Shown piece by piece: positions 17,884 to 26,115 of a stretch of 64,000 bases of DNA. This DNA comes from Actinomycetota bacterium. Lineage in GTDB: Bacteria > Actinomycetota > Coriobacteriia > Anaerosomatales > Anaerosomataceae. The notes beneath the pieces are model-generated. The model was not told where the DNA came from and made no database searches. It saw nothing but the letters and a program-made list of their open reading frames with translations. Positions within the stretch are counted from its first letter, which is position 1; every line of letters starts with the position of its first letter. The position numbers and the translations under genes are program-made. The stretch is from positions 355,930 to 419,929 of the forward strand of contig RCMX01000006.1 of assembly GCA_004348925.1 (NCBI GenBank). Reading direction: 5' to 3'.

Positions 17884-19113
17884 CTAGCGGCCGAACATGC
17901 CGCCTACGGCGAGCCCGGCGATGATCGCAGCGGAGAAAGCAACGCCGATGACGAGCGCTTCTTTCTGGCTGAGCTTCGTACCCGACCTTCGCGTGCTCCA
18001 CCACAGGCCGCCACTAAGGACGACGATCACGGCGGCCGAGATCGGCACTGCAGGCGGCAGACCGGTCGCAGCCGGCGGGGTGCCGACCTGCAACAGGCCG
18101 TCCATCATCCCCATGCCGCACGTGAGCGTGTATGCGCCGGCTTTCGTTGCCGGCAGCTCTACGGTCGTCGTGGCGTTCGGAGCAAGGTTCTGCAGCACGC
18201 CAAGCTGCGGCAGCGCGATCTGGTCGGAGCATGCGTTCGCTTCGCGCCGGTCGACGATGAGGCGCACCGGCGTGTCGGCCGGAATGTTCACGACGCTCGG
18301 CACGAACCGGGTGTTCTCGATGACAAGCGGAATCTCGACGACGCCGTCGGCGCCGGTCGTGTACTGCGTGTCGGTCGCAGCGGGCGCGGGCGTACCGACG
18401 ATGCTGCGCTGGATGGTCTGCGCGGTAACCGGCGAACCCACGAGGTTGAGACCGCGGTTGAGCATAACGGCGCCAAGCAGGACGACGACCACGGCTGCCA
18501 CGATCATCATGCGGCGCTTGAACGTCGACGTGAGCATGCCCGAGACGGCGCCGAAGCCGAGCATCAGCGGCGCGGTGCCAAGCCCGAAGCCCAGCATCGC
18601 GAGCGCGCCGTTCACCGCCGAGCCCGTCCCCGCTGCCGCGACCTGTGCCGTCATGAGCGGGCCGCACGGCATGAGGCCGGTGAGCAGACCGAAGGTGATC
18701 GGCGTCGCGATGCTCACGTGGCCTGAGGCCTCATCGGCAACCGCCTTCTTGCGCAGCGAGCTCACGGTCTTCACGAACACCTTGGGCGGCTTGATGGCGA
18801 AGCGGTTGAGCGTCGGGAAGAACCCGGTCATCTGGATGCCAAGAAACACCATGAAGATTCCGGCGATGACCGAGACCCAGCCCCGAAGGCCGCCGAGGTC
18901 GAAGAGCGACCCGATGCTGCCAAGCAGCAGGCCGACGAGCATGTAGCTCAGGATCTTCGCGCTTTGGTACGCGAAGTGCGGGAGCATTCGCTTGGCAAGG
19001 GGGCCCTCCTCGGCGCCCTTCACCGCGTAGGTGAGGACGAGCGGGCCGCACATCGCCACGCAATGGATGCTAGTGACGAGTCCCACGCCAAGCATGGGGA
19101 TGAACAGATTCAC
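17884..19113 (-). CDS. Sulfite exporter TauE/SafE-like (UreH-type) membrane protein fused to a cupredoxin domain
   Basis: A 409-residue protein. Residues 1-220 form about six helices with the motifs TSIHCVAMCGPLVLTYA and GLLTGLMPCGPLMTAQ, the duplicated CGP signature of the UreH/DsbD-like TauE family. Residues about 235-345 are a cupredoxin-like domain (IPLVIENTRFVPSVVNIPA ... ACSDQI ... LTCGMGMMDG) similar to that of the neighbouring small protein. Two further helices close the protein. Proteins of this architecture occur with CopA and are thought to take part in copper or thiol transfer to the periplasmic side. The family name does not imply sulfite transport. Confidence 0.85.
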   Translation of the reverse strand: MNLFIPMLGVGLVTSIHCVAMCGPLVLTYAVKGAEEGPLAKRMLPHFAYQSAKILSYMLVGLLLGSIGSLFDLGGLRGWVSVIAGIFMVFLGIQMTGFFPTLNRFAIKPPKVFVKTVSSLRKKAVADEASGHVSIATPITFGLLTGLMPCGPLMTAQVAAAGTGSAVNGALAMLGFGLGTAPLMLGFGAVSGMLTSTFKRRMMIVAAVVVVLLGAVMLNRGLNLVGSPVTAQTIQRSIVGTPAPAATDTQYTTGADGVVEIPLVIENTRFVPSVVNIPADTPVRLIVDRREANACSDQIALPQLGVLQNLAPNATTTVELPATKAGAYTLTCGMGMMDGLLQVGTPPAATGLPPAVPISAAVIVVLSGGLWWSTRRSGTKLSQKEALVIGVAFSAAIIAGLAVGGMFGR

Positions 19114-19181
19114 AGAGACTCCTTGTGGTCAGGGAACGACGAAACGCGGGACGCGACCGGGCGTCCGCACACAAGGAGCTT

Positions 19182-19598
19182 CTAGACGATGAGCCGAACC
19201 CCGAGCGGGTCGGGTGGCGGGATCTCAGGAAGACGGGTCACGGCTGTCGTGTGACCGAGCAGCGCGACCGGCGAGATGACAGGTGCCTGAGCGACTGCAG
19301 ACGCGACCGGAGTCGGGAATTGGGCGCTCTGGACAACGGTCGCATCCGGCGTGCCATGCGACATCGTCGTGTCGTCGCAGCCGCCGCTGCCACAAGGAGC
19401 GCTCGCGGGGATGTGCTCGCTATCGAGCTCACACGCGGACGTGAACTGCTGCTGCTGCGGGGGCTCGCAGGTGGTCACGGCCGCTCCGCGAACGAGCCCG
19501 CACGAGGGCATGATGCAGCTCGGCGCCACGGTCAAAATGAGCACCGCTGCCAGCAGGACCGGCGCATAGACGCCGAGGATGCCGTTGCCGAACTTCAC
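19182..19598 (-). CDS. Cys-rich membrane-anchored protein of the copper cluster
   Basis: A 138-residue protein of unknown family. One N-terminal hydrophobic helix (about residues 8-26) leads into a segment with many cysteines (APSCIMPSCG, TTCEPP, SACELD, APCGSGGCDD), Gln-rich stretches and a proline-rich C-terminus without Cys. I chose the GTG start because GGGAGG lies 9 bases upstream and no ATG fits. It is 68 bases upstream of the TauE/cupredoxin gene. Exported Cys clusters beside copper genes suggest metal binding, but this is inference. Confidence 0.68.
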   Translation of the reverse strand: MKFGNGILGVYAPVLLAAVLILTVAPSCIMPSCGLVRGAAVTTCEPPQQQQFTSACELDSEHIPASAPCGSGGCDDTTMSHGTPDATVVQSAQFPTPVASAVAQAPVISPVALLGHTTAVTRLPEIPPPDPLGVRLIV

Positions 19599-19663
19599 TG
19601 ATGTACTGCCTCCCGTCGTGCGTACTCGGTTACGAACGCAAACCGCGTGCCAGGTCGCGGCAG

Positions 19664-20107
19664 CTACCAACGGTTCGAAAGCACGTATACTGCCGCTGCG
19701 GCCGTGCCCAGGACGAGCCCGAACTCGCCGAATCCGCCCACGATCGCGCCGAGCAACGCGCACGCGGCTGCCAGGGCGGCAACACCCGGGGTGCGATGAC
19801 CTCCGGTACCGCGCCGGACCGCCTCGCCAACCAGCATTCCGAAACCCAGATACACCACCCAGAAGCCGATACCCAGCACCCAACCGATCAGGACACCGCC
19901 GCCAAGCCCCACAGCGAGCCCAACACCGGTGCCGATCGCCCACTGCTGCGGTTTCACGAATCGGGTGGCGCTCTTCACCGGGCGCGCGCACTCGCGACAC
20001 TTGTAGCCGACCGGCGTCGGCACCATGTCCTTCGGGCAGATGGGACGTTCGCACTCGACACAACGCACGTTCGTCTCGACACCGGGATGGAAGACACACT
20101 CTGCCAC
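19664..20107 (-). CDS. B-box-type zinc-ribbon membrane protein
   Basis: A 147-residue protein with an N-terminal zinc-binding module. The segment CVFHPGVETNVRCVECERPI, then CPKD and YKCREC, has the Cys/His spacing seen in bacterial B-box-like domains. Three to four hydrophobic segments follow (about 55-145). This small architecture recurs in Actinobacteria and Firmicutes, often near rhomboid or membrane genes; its role is unknown. It ends 65 bases before the Cys-rich gene, on the same strand. Confidence 0.75.
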   Translation of the reverse strand: MAECVFHPGVETNVRCVECERPICPKDMVPTPVGYKCRECARPVKSATRFVKPQQWAIGTGVGLAVGLGGGVLIGWVLGIGFWVVYLGFGMLVGEAVRRGTGGHRTPGVAALAAACALLGAIVGGFGEFGLVLGTAAAAVYVLSNRW

Positions 20108-20160
20108 TCGGAAATCCTCTCTCGAAGCGATCAGAAGAAGCGTATCACGCCAGCAAGCGG

Positions 20161-20559
20161 CTACTCCCGTGCTGCCAGCTTCGCTTCAATGCGCGCAAGC
20201 TGTGTCTCGATGCGCTCCATCCCCGCCTGCAGAAGCTCGATCTCCGTCTCGGCCTTCACGTTGGTCTCAAAGTCCGATTGCGCCTGATAGCGGTCGCGCT
20301 CGGCCTGGCGGTTCTGGCTCATCATCAGCACCGGACCGGCGTACGCCGCCTGCACGGAGAACATCAGGTTCAACAGGATGAACGGGTACGGATCCCAGTG
20401 CTTTGCCCAGGCGAGCAGGTTAAGGAGAATCCAGCCTGCGACGAAGACGGTCTGCAGGATGATGAAGGGCCACGAGCCAAGCAGATGCGCGGTCGCGTCG
20501 GCCACGCGCTGACCGACGGTGAAATCGTCCCGATGCCGCTCGTGCCAGTTCTTCGACAT
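20161..20559 (-). CDS. DUF1003 membrane protein
   Basis: A 132-residue protein with two transmembrane helices, containing FIILQTVFVAGWILLNLL and PFILLNLMFSVQAAYAGPVL. It ends in a long charged helix with heptad-like pattern (QARIEAKLAARE region). These are the hallmarks of DUF1003. The second of two close ATGs was chosen because GGAGGG is 6 bases upstream of it. The function of the family is unknown. Divergent from the rubrerythrin gene. Confidence 0.85.
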   Translation of the reverse strand: MSKNWHERHRDDFTVGQRVADATAHLLGSWPFIILQTVFVAGWILLNLLAWAKHWDPYPFILLNLMFSVQAAYAGPVLMMSQNRQAERDRYQAQSDFETNVKAETEIELLQAGMERIETQLARIEAKLAARE

Positions 20560-20719
20560 GGCCATCCCTCCGCATGAGCACGACTGCTGGGTCGAATCGT
20601 ACACCCTGGACGAACAGGTCGACGCCGGCGGCGGGGACAATGCGCGAAGAACGCGTGAACACCTGCTTCGATTCGGGTAGCAGTACTCGAAACCAAAACG
20701 AGAGCCGAGGAGGCAGCCC

Positions 20720-21292
20720 ATGAGCATCAAGGGAACCCGCACCGAGCAGAACCTGCTGAAAGCGTTTGCCGGCGAGTCGCAGGCCCGCAACCGCTACACC
20801 TACTTCGCCGGCGCCGCCAAGAAGGAGGGCTTCGAGCAGATCAGCGCCATCTTCACCGAGACCGCCGACAACGAGAAGGAGCACGCTAAGGTCTTCTTCA
20901 AGTACCTCGAGGGTGGCGACACCGAGATCACTGCCAGCTACCCGGCTGGCAAGATCGGCACCACGGCCGAGAACCTTCTCGCGGCAGCAGAAGGCGAACT
21001 CATGGAGTGGAGCGCTCTGTACCCTGATTTTGCCAAAGTCGCCGAGGAAGAGGGCTTCATGGACGTCGCGACGTCGTTCCGCGAGATCGCCGACGTCGAG
21101 GCGCACCACGAGAAGCGCTACCGCAAGCTGCTCGAGAACGTGAAGGGTTACACGGTCTTCAAGAAGGATGGCGTGGTCTTCTGGAAGTGCCGCAACTGCG
21201 GCTATGTGCACGAGGGAGCCGAGGCGCCGATGGAATGTCCGGCATGCAAGCATCCGCAGTCCTACTACGAGTTGCTGGCCGAGAACTACTAG
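20720..21292 (+). CDS. rbr: Rubrerythrin
   Basis: Rubrerythrin reduces hydrogen peroxide in anaerobes through a non-haem di-iron site fed by a rubredoxin domain. The 190-residue protein has the di-iron ligands in AFAGESQARNRY, ETADNEKEHAKVFF, EGELMEWS and REIADVEAHHEKRY. A C-terminal rubredoxin-like domain has CRNCGYVH and CPACKHPQ (about 158-180). GAGGAGG precedes the ATG. Its presence supports an anaerobic or microaerophilic lifestyle. Monocistronic by layout. Confidence 0.96.
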   Translation: MSIKGTRTEQNLLKAFAGESQARNRYTYFAGAAKKEGFEQISAIFTETADNEKEHAKVFFKYLEGGDTEITASYPAGKIGTTAENLLAAAEGELMEWSALYPDFAKVAEEEGFMDVATSFREIADVEAHHEKRYRKLLENVKGYTVFKKDGVVFWKCRNCGYVHEGAEAPMECPACKHPQSYYELLAENY

Positions 21293-21314
21293 ACCGCATC
21301 GCACGCCCTGACGA

Positions 21315-21349
21315 AGCACCCGCATCGCCTCCCCGGCGGTGCGGGTGCT
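21315..21349 (+). terminator. Hairpin after rubrerythrin
   Basis: Stem AGCACCCGCA / TGCGGGTGCT with a 15-base loop, 22 bases beyond the rubrerythrin stop. No clear T-run follows, so efficiency is uncertain. Confidence 0.5.
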
Positions 21350-21504
21350 GGCTGTCTGCGCCGTTCACCGGCGCTTCGGTGCCACTTACCTGTCGTTACG
21401 TTTTCCTCAGCCGGTTGATTTGGCAGAATATCCAAAGCGTGCGGCGGCCCACTGGGGGCTTTGAGGCCGCGCCATCATACGCATGCGACTCCCGGGGGTT
21501 CCCC

Positions 21505-22782
21505 ATGACTCATCGCGCTTCCACGCGTGGCTGGATCGTCACGCTCGCTGGCCTCGGCATCAACCTCGCGCTCGGCGTCCTGTACTCCTGGAGCATCATC
21601 GCGAAGGCGCTGACGGCCGAGTGGGGCTGGTCCGCGGGGCAGTCCAGTCTTCCGTACGCAACGGCTGTTGGGACGTTCGCGCTTTCGATGGTCTTCGCCG
21701 GGCGGGCGCAGGACAAGTTCGGCCCGCGAATCGTCGCCACCGTCGGCGGCGTGCTCACGGGGCTCGGCCTGCTCGTCGCCTCGTTCGCCAGTGCCGAGGT
21801 GGCCTGGCCGATGATCGCCGGCTTTGGTGTCCTTGCTGGCGCAGGTATCGGTCTCGGGTACGCCTCGGCCACACCCGCCGCCGTCAAGTGGTTCCCGTCT
21901 GCTCGCAAAGGCTTCATCACCGGGCTTGTGGTGAGCGGTTTCGGTCTGGCGTCGGTGTACATCGCACCGCTCACGACGGCGCTCATCCACGGCTCGGGTA
22001 TCGCGGTGACGCTCAGGATCCTGGGCGGGTCGTTCTTCGTGGCGATCATCGGACTCGCTCAGATGCTCGTGAACCCGCCCGCTGGCTTCGTGCCGGAGGC
22101 GAAGGTTGCGGCTGTCGCCGCCGCGGCGACCACCGGGGCCAAGCCGCCGCGCGCCGAGCTCGACTGGCGCGACATGGTGAAGACCAAGCAGTTCATCTTG
22201 CTGTGGCTGATGTACGCGTTCTCGGCATTCGCAGGGCTCATGATCATCGGGCACATGGCGAAGATCGCCGTTGCGCAGCTGCCCGGCATCGACCTCGGCT
22301 TCGGCCTGGTCGCGGTGCTCGCGATCGGTAACGCCGCCGGACGTGTCGCGGCAGGTACCGCGGCCGACAGGTTCGGCGAGACACGCACGATGTTCGTGGT
22401 GTTCGTCCTGCAGGCGTGCATGATGGGTGCGATCTTCTTCGCCAGAACACCGCTCTCGCTCATTCCGGTCGCCGCGGCCGTCGGTTTCTGCTACGGCTCG
22501 AACCTGTCGCTCTTCCCCTCGGCGACTGCGGGTTTCTTCGGCACGAGGCACCTTGGCGTGAACTACGGACTGGTCTTCACCGCGTGGGGCGTGGGAGGCG
22601 TGTTCGGCTCGATGACTGCCGGGACGATCGTGGACTCGACGGGCTCGTACGCGGTGGCGTACGGGGTCGCCGCGGTGCTCTGCCTGCTCGCTGCAGCAAC
22701 CACATTCGTGACCAAGGCGCCCGAGCCGATCGCCGCGCCGGTCGTGCTCAAGACGAAGACGCGCAGCCACCGCGCTGCGTAG
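21505..22782 (+). CDS. MFS transporter of the oxalate/formate antiporter (OFA) type
   Basis: A 425-residue protein with about twelve helices. The opening GWIVTLAGLGINLALGVLYSW, followed by WGWSAGQSSLPYATAV and GRAQDKFGPR, is characteristic of the OFA branch of the major facilitator superfamily. GLGYASATPAAVKWFP matches the same group. These carriers exchange small carboxylates, but the substrate cannot be read from sequence. The start was placed at the ATG that begins the first helix; an in-frame extension would run back through rubrerythrin. It appears to be a single-gene unit. Confidence 0.88.
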   Translation: MTHRASTRGWIVTLAGLGINLALGVLYSWSIIAKALTAEWGWSAGQSSLPYATAVGTFALSMVFAGRAQDKFGPRIVATVGGVLTGLGLLVASFASAEVAWPMIAGFGVLAGAGIGLGYASATPAAVKWFPSARKGFITGLVVSGFGLASVYIAPLTTALIHGSGIAVTLRILGGSFFVAIIGLAQMLVNPPAGFVPEAKVAAVAAAATTGAKPPRAELDWRDMVKTKQFILLWLMYAFSAFAGLMIIGHMAKIAVAQLPGIDLGFGLVAVLAIGNAAGRVAAGTAADRFGETRTMFVVFVLQACMMGAIFFARTPLSLIPVAAAVGFCYGSNLSLFPSATAGFFGTRHLGVNYGLVFTAWGVGGVFGSMTAGTIVDSTGSYAVAYGVAAVLCLLAAATTFVTKAPEPIAAPVVLKTKTRSHRAA

Positions 22783-22832
22783 CCACTGGCAGCGGGGGCT
22801 CGGTGTTCGAATCGACGAGTGACCGATAGTTT

Positions 22833-22875
22833 TATCCGGATATTATTGACTCGGACTCTTTTATCCGGATAGAAT
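22833..22875 (+). promoter_or_regulatory. Promoter with twin TATCCGGATA operators
   Basis: Two identical 10-base palindromes TATCCGGATA, each preceded by TTT, lie at 22833-22842 and 22862-22871. Between and overlapping them is a promoter TTGACT (22846-22851), 18 bases, TAGAAT (22870-22875). One palindrome abuts the -35 and the other covers the start of the -10, a layout for repression. The binding protein is unknown; the candidate targets are the DUF2239 and GIY-YIG genes. Confidence 0.7.
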
Positions 22876-22909
22876 ACGCTCCTGACGCAGACGCCGACAG
22901 GAGCCGTTC

Positions 22910-23488
22910 ATGGGAAGCACGATCGAGAAGCAGTACAGCGCGTTCGCTGGAGGCGTCCGTCTGGCGGGAGGCGGCCTCGCCGACGTCGCCGTCGCGGTCA
23001 TGCGGGCAACGAACGCCGGTGTCGCCGCACAGCCCCTGATCTTCGACGTCGAGACCGGCGAGCAGATCGACGTGGATCTTCGCGGCACGGAGGACGAGGT
23101 CCGCCTGCGGCTGCAACCCGCACCAAGCGCACCGAGACCTCCGGGGCGGCCGAAGCTCGGTGTCGTCCCCCGGGAGGTCACCCTGCTTCCGCGCCACTGG
23201 GAGTGGCTGGCGTCGCAACCGGGAGGCGCGTCGGTGACGCTACGCAAGCTCGTCGACGCGGCGCGCAAGGTGAGCGGTGATGCCGATCAGGTCCGGCATT
23301 CCCGGGAGGCTGCCTATCGCTTCATGAACGCGATCGCCGGCAACGAACCGGGATTCGAGGAGGCCACACGGGCGCTGTTCGCCGGGGACGCCGCTGCATT
23401 CTCGGCGTTGACCGAGACATGGCCGACCGACGTGCGGGATGAGGCGCGACGCATGGCAGCCGGGGCGCTCACGGGAGGCGTGGCATGA
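22910..23488 (+). CDS. DUF2239 family protein
   Basis: A 192-residue cytosolic protein matching the DUF2239 pattern. The N-terminal FAGGVRLAGGGLADVAVAVM precedes IFDVETGEQIDVDLRG. Then come GRPKLGVVPREVTLLPRHWEWL and RLVDAARK-like helices, and a helical C-terminus with AYRFMNAIAGNEPGFEEATR. The LLPRHWEWL segment is the most conserved part of the family as I know it. The function is unknown. It is controlled by the twin-operator promoter and overlaps the next gene by four bases (ATGA). Confidence 0.85.
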   Translation: MGSTIEKQYSAFAGGVRLAGGGLADVAVAVMRATNAGVAAQPLIFDVETGEQIDVDLRGTEDEVRLRLQPAPSAPRPPGRPKLGVVPREVTLLPRHWEWLASQPGGASVTLRKLVDAARKVSGDADQVRHSREAAYRFMNAIAGNEPGFEEATRALFAGDAAAFSALTETWPTDVRDEARRMAAGALTGGVA

Positions 23489-23850
23489 GGCGCGACCGCA
23501 GATCGCTCATTCGCGAATTCAAGGAGACCCCGCGCCCGGCCGGTGTGTATCGCGTGCACAACACGAAGAACGATCGGTCGCTCGTCGGCTCCAGCGCCAA
23601 CCTCCCGGGTATCCTCAACCGGCACCGCTTCGCACTGGAGAACGGCTCACACCTGGACAAGCAGCTGCAGGCTGATTGGAACAGGCATGGCGCCAAGGCG
23701 TTCGAGTTCGAGGTGCTCGACGAGCTCGACTTGCACGACGATCCCGGCTTCGACCCGACAGATGACCTCGGCGTGCTCCGCCGCATGTGGACGGAGAAGC
23801 TGGTCGCCTCAGGCGCACGCCTCTACAAGGAGTCGTTTCGCGGGCTCTAG
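23485..23850 (+). CDS. GIY-YIG nuclease-family protein
   Basis: A 121-residue single-domain protein. The first strands read AGVYRVHNTKNDRSLVGSSAN, corresponding to GIY...YIG with GVY and LVG. The helix with the catalytic Arg is LNRHRF, and a Glu-bearing C-terminal portion follows (FEFEVLDELD). Small solo GIY-YIG proteins of this kind have unclear roles; DNA binding or repair is possible. It is coupled to DUF2239 by an ATGA overlap, and the pairing may be functional. It converges with and slightly overlaps the ATC hydrolase gene. Confidence 0.82.
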   Translation: MRRDRRSLIREFKETPRPAGVYRVHNTKNDRSLVGSSANLPGILNRHRFALENGSHLDKQLQADWNRHGAKAFEFEVLDELDLHDDPGFDPTDDLGVLRRMWTEKLVASGARLYKESFRGL

Positions 23851-24356
23851 CGTTCGCGCAGCCTGAGTTCTAGCAGACACGCGTCCGAGCCAACGCACGC
23901 CTGGCGATCGAGGAAGCGCAGGTCAAGGCCCGCGCCCTCGAACGTGCCGTGATCCACTGCGGCTGCGATGTCGCAGAGATGGTCGATCTGCTCGGCCGAG
24001 TAACCCGCGGCACGCCACGCGTCCTTGAGCGGACAGCCCGTCATGCGCAGCACGATCGAACCGCTCCCCTGCTCGAACGACTCGATGCCCGGCTCAAAGA
24101 GCGCGCCGCCCACAGGAGAGCCCTCCACGAACATGCGGCCGACTTCGGCGAGATCGCCTGCATCCGCGGCAGACCGGTACTTCTCGCCTATCTCCAGGCC
24201 ACGCCGGAAGACCGCGCGCTTCATGATGGCGGTGGCACGCTCGGCACCAAGCTCCGCCTCCAGCTCATCGTAGATGTAGGCGTACATGAGCGCCCTGTTC
24301 TCGAAAGCCGAGCGGGTCTCGGCGCGTGATTGCTCGAGCGCGGCGATCTCGTCCAT
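23847..24356 (-). CDS. L-2-amino-thiazoline-4-carboxylic acid hydrolase-like protein
   Basis: A 169-residue protein fitting the ATC hydrolase family (PF14196), whose founding member opens L-2-amino-thiazoline-4-carboxylate to cysteine derivatives. Most members are uncharacterised. Motifs seen are MKRAVFRRGLEIGEKY, MTGCPLKDAWRAAG and a C-terminal CVGSDACLLEL. Two conserved cysteine regions fit the family. GGGAGG lies 5 bases before the ATG. Divergent from the dioxygenase gene. The enzymatic assignment is at family level only. Confidence 0.75.
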   Translation of the reverse strand: MDEIAALEQSRAETRSAFENRALMYAYIYDELEAELGAERATAIMKRAVFRRGLEIGEKYRSAADAGDLAEVGRMFVEGSPVGGALFEPGIESFEQGSGSIVLRMTGCPLKDAWRAAGYSAEQIDHLCDIAAAVDHGTFEGAGLDLRFLDRQACVGSDACLLELRLRER

Positions 24357-24467
24357 TGCGACCTCCCTGACGCACGGTCATCTGTCCGAGAATACCGCGC
24401 TTTCCTCACCAGGAGCAGCGAATCCGGGAAGACTCTTCTTGAAATCGATACGAAGGAGACGACAGAC

Positions 24468-25250
24468 ATGCGAGCACCCGCTGCGTTTCTCGGCCATGGT
24501 AGCCCGATGAACGCGATCGAGCAGAACCGGTACACCGCTGCCTGGCGACGTTTCGGCCGTGCGTGCGGTGTTCCCCGGGGCGTGCTCTGTATTTCGGCGC
24601 ACTGGTTCACCGAATCCAGCGCCGTGACCGCTATGGCACAGCCCCGAACGATCCACGACTTCTACGGCTTCCCGCAAGAATTGAACGACTACCGGTACCC
24701 TGCACCCGGTTCGCCGGAGCTTGCCGCCGAAGTCGCCGGGCTCCTCCGCCCCGAGGATGTCCGCCCCGACAGCACCTGGGGTCTCGATCACGGGACGTGG
24801 TCGGTACTGACCCACGCGTTCCCTGCGGCAGACGTCCCTGTCGTGCAGCTTGCGATCAACGCGCATCACTCCTTCGAGCACCACATGGAGCTGGGACGTC
24901 AGCTCGCCCCGCTGCGCGACAGCGGCGTCGTGATCGTGGGGAGCGGCAATCTGGTGCACAACCTCGGCCGGCTCGACTGGAGCGCACCGGAAGCGGCGTT
25001 CGACTGGGCCGAGCGCTTCGAGACCAGGGCGCGTGCCGCCATCCTTGACGCGCCGGGCGATGCCGCATCGCTCGGCAACGCCCCGGACTACCGCATGGCC
25101 GCACCCACGCCCGAACACTTCATCCCGCTGCTGTATTTCGCCGCGCTGGCCGAGGCGGCCGCCGAGTCGGCGCAGGTGCTGGTGGACGGCTTCGCGTACG
25201 GCTCGATCTCGATGACGTCCTTCGCGCTCGGCATGTCGCCCGAGTCGTAG
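24468..25250 (+). CDS. ygiD: YgiD-type class III extradiol dioxygenase
   Basis: A 260-residue LigB-fold enzyme; the E. coli homologue cleaves 4,5-DOPA. Metal-ligand histidines appear in AAFLGHGSPMNA (His near residue 10), CISAHWFTE, SGNLVHNLGRLDW and PTPEHFIPLLYF, the order expected of the family. AAGGAG lies 7 bases before the ATG; an upstream frame extension covers the ATC hydrolase promoter and was rejected. The natural substrate in this organism, probably an anaerobe, is unknown. Confidence 0.9.
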   Translation: MRAPAAFLGHGSPMNAIEQNRYTAAWRRFGRACGVPRGVLCISAHWFTESSAVTAMAQPRTIHDFYGFPQELNDYRYPAPGSPELAAEVAGLLRPEDVRPDSTWGLDHGTWSVLTHAFPAADVPVVQLAINAHHSFEHHMELGRQLAPLRDSGVVIVGSGNLVHNLGRLDWSAPEAAFDWAERFETRARAAILDAPGDAASLGNAPDYRMAAPTPEHFIPLLYFAALAEAAAESAQVLVDGFAYGSISMTSFALGMSPES

Positions 25251-25335
25251 CGGCATCGCCGAACGACTGCATCTGGAGCCGCGGACTCCGCAGGAATATG
25301 CTGGAACTATGATGCGATACCGGAGAGGAGACCGT

Positions 25336-25716
25336 ATGGCCACGATCGCGTTCGGCGTGTTCCTGCTCATGCACGGGGTCATCCACCTGGGATGGATCAC
25401 TCCGAAGCCGGCCGATCTGAACTACCCGTTCGTGACGTCGGGCTCGAAGCTGCTGCCTTTCATCCCCGAGAAGGTCCTGGGACCGCTCGCAGCGGTGTTG
25501 GTCGTCCTGATCGTGGTGTCGTTCACGCTCGCCGCGCTTGGCATGTTCGGCGTGCCCGTGCTCGCGCAGATATGGCGCCTTCCTGCGACTGTCGGCGCGG
25601 TACTCTCCCTCATTATGTGCGTCGTGTTCTGGCACCCGTGGTTCATCATGGGGCCTCTGCTCGACGTGGCGATCCTCGCAGCCGTCGTGATGGGCTGGCC
25701 TAGTCGCGCATCGTGA
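25336..25716 (+). CDS. Small four-helix membrane protein
   Basis: A 126-residue protein with hydrophobic segments near residues 2-20, 45-70, 72-95 and 100-120, and a motif LMHGVIHLGWITPKP early in the sequence. I do not recognise a characterised family. The start was placed at the ATG preceded by GGAGAGGAG rather than nine codons upstream. It converges on the parvulin gene, overlapping by 17 bases at the 3' ends. Confidence 0.7.
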   Translation: MATIAFGVFLLMHGVIHLGWITPKPADLNYPFVTSGSKLLPFIPEKVLGPLAAVLVVLIVVSFTLAALGMFGVPVLAQIWRLPATVGAVLSLIMCVVFWHPWFIMGPLLDVAILAAVVMGWPSRAS

Positions 25717-25978
25717 CTTCGATGAGGTGGTAGCCGAACTGGGTCTTGACCGGGCCGTGCACCACGCCGACGGCTTCGTTGAAGCACACATCATTGAACT
25801 CGCGAACCATCTGGCCCGGTGCGAACACGCCGAGGTCGCCGCCGTCACGGCCGGACGGGCACGACGAGTACGTCCGGGCGATCTCGGCGAAGTCGGCGCC
25901 ATCGGCTATCTGCTGCTTGAGGTCGTTGGCCTGCTCCTCGGTGGCGACGAGGATATGGCGGGCTGCTGCGCGAGGCAT
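25700..25978 (-). CDS. Parvulin-type peptidyl-prolyl cis-trans isomerase
   Basis: A 92-residue stand-alone parvulin (PpiC) domain: ARHILVATEEQANDLKQQI, then FAEIARTYSSCPSGRDGGDLG, FAPGQMVREF and FGYHLIEV. This is the minimal cytosolic isomerase without signal or chaperone domain, like E. coli PpiC. It accelerates proline isomerisation in folding proteins. The start follows AGGAG; longer frames add no domain. Confidence 0.92.
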   Translation of the reverse strand: MPRAAARHILVATEEQANDLKQQIADGADFAEIARTYSSCPSGRDGGDLGVFAPGQMVREFNDVCFNEAVGVVHGPVKTQFGYHLIEVTMRD

Positions 25979-26115
25979 AGGAATCTCCTGTCCTGGTTGT
26001 CTGACGTGGCGATTATGCACGGGCATGACAGGTCGCGCCACCGCGAACCGCGCTATAGTTGCGCCCAGGACCGCAACCACACCCTCACCAGTCATCGCCG
26101 ACGGGGAGTAGCCGC

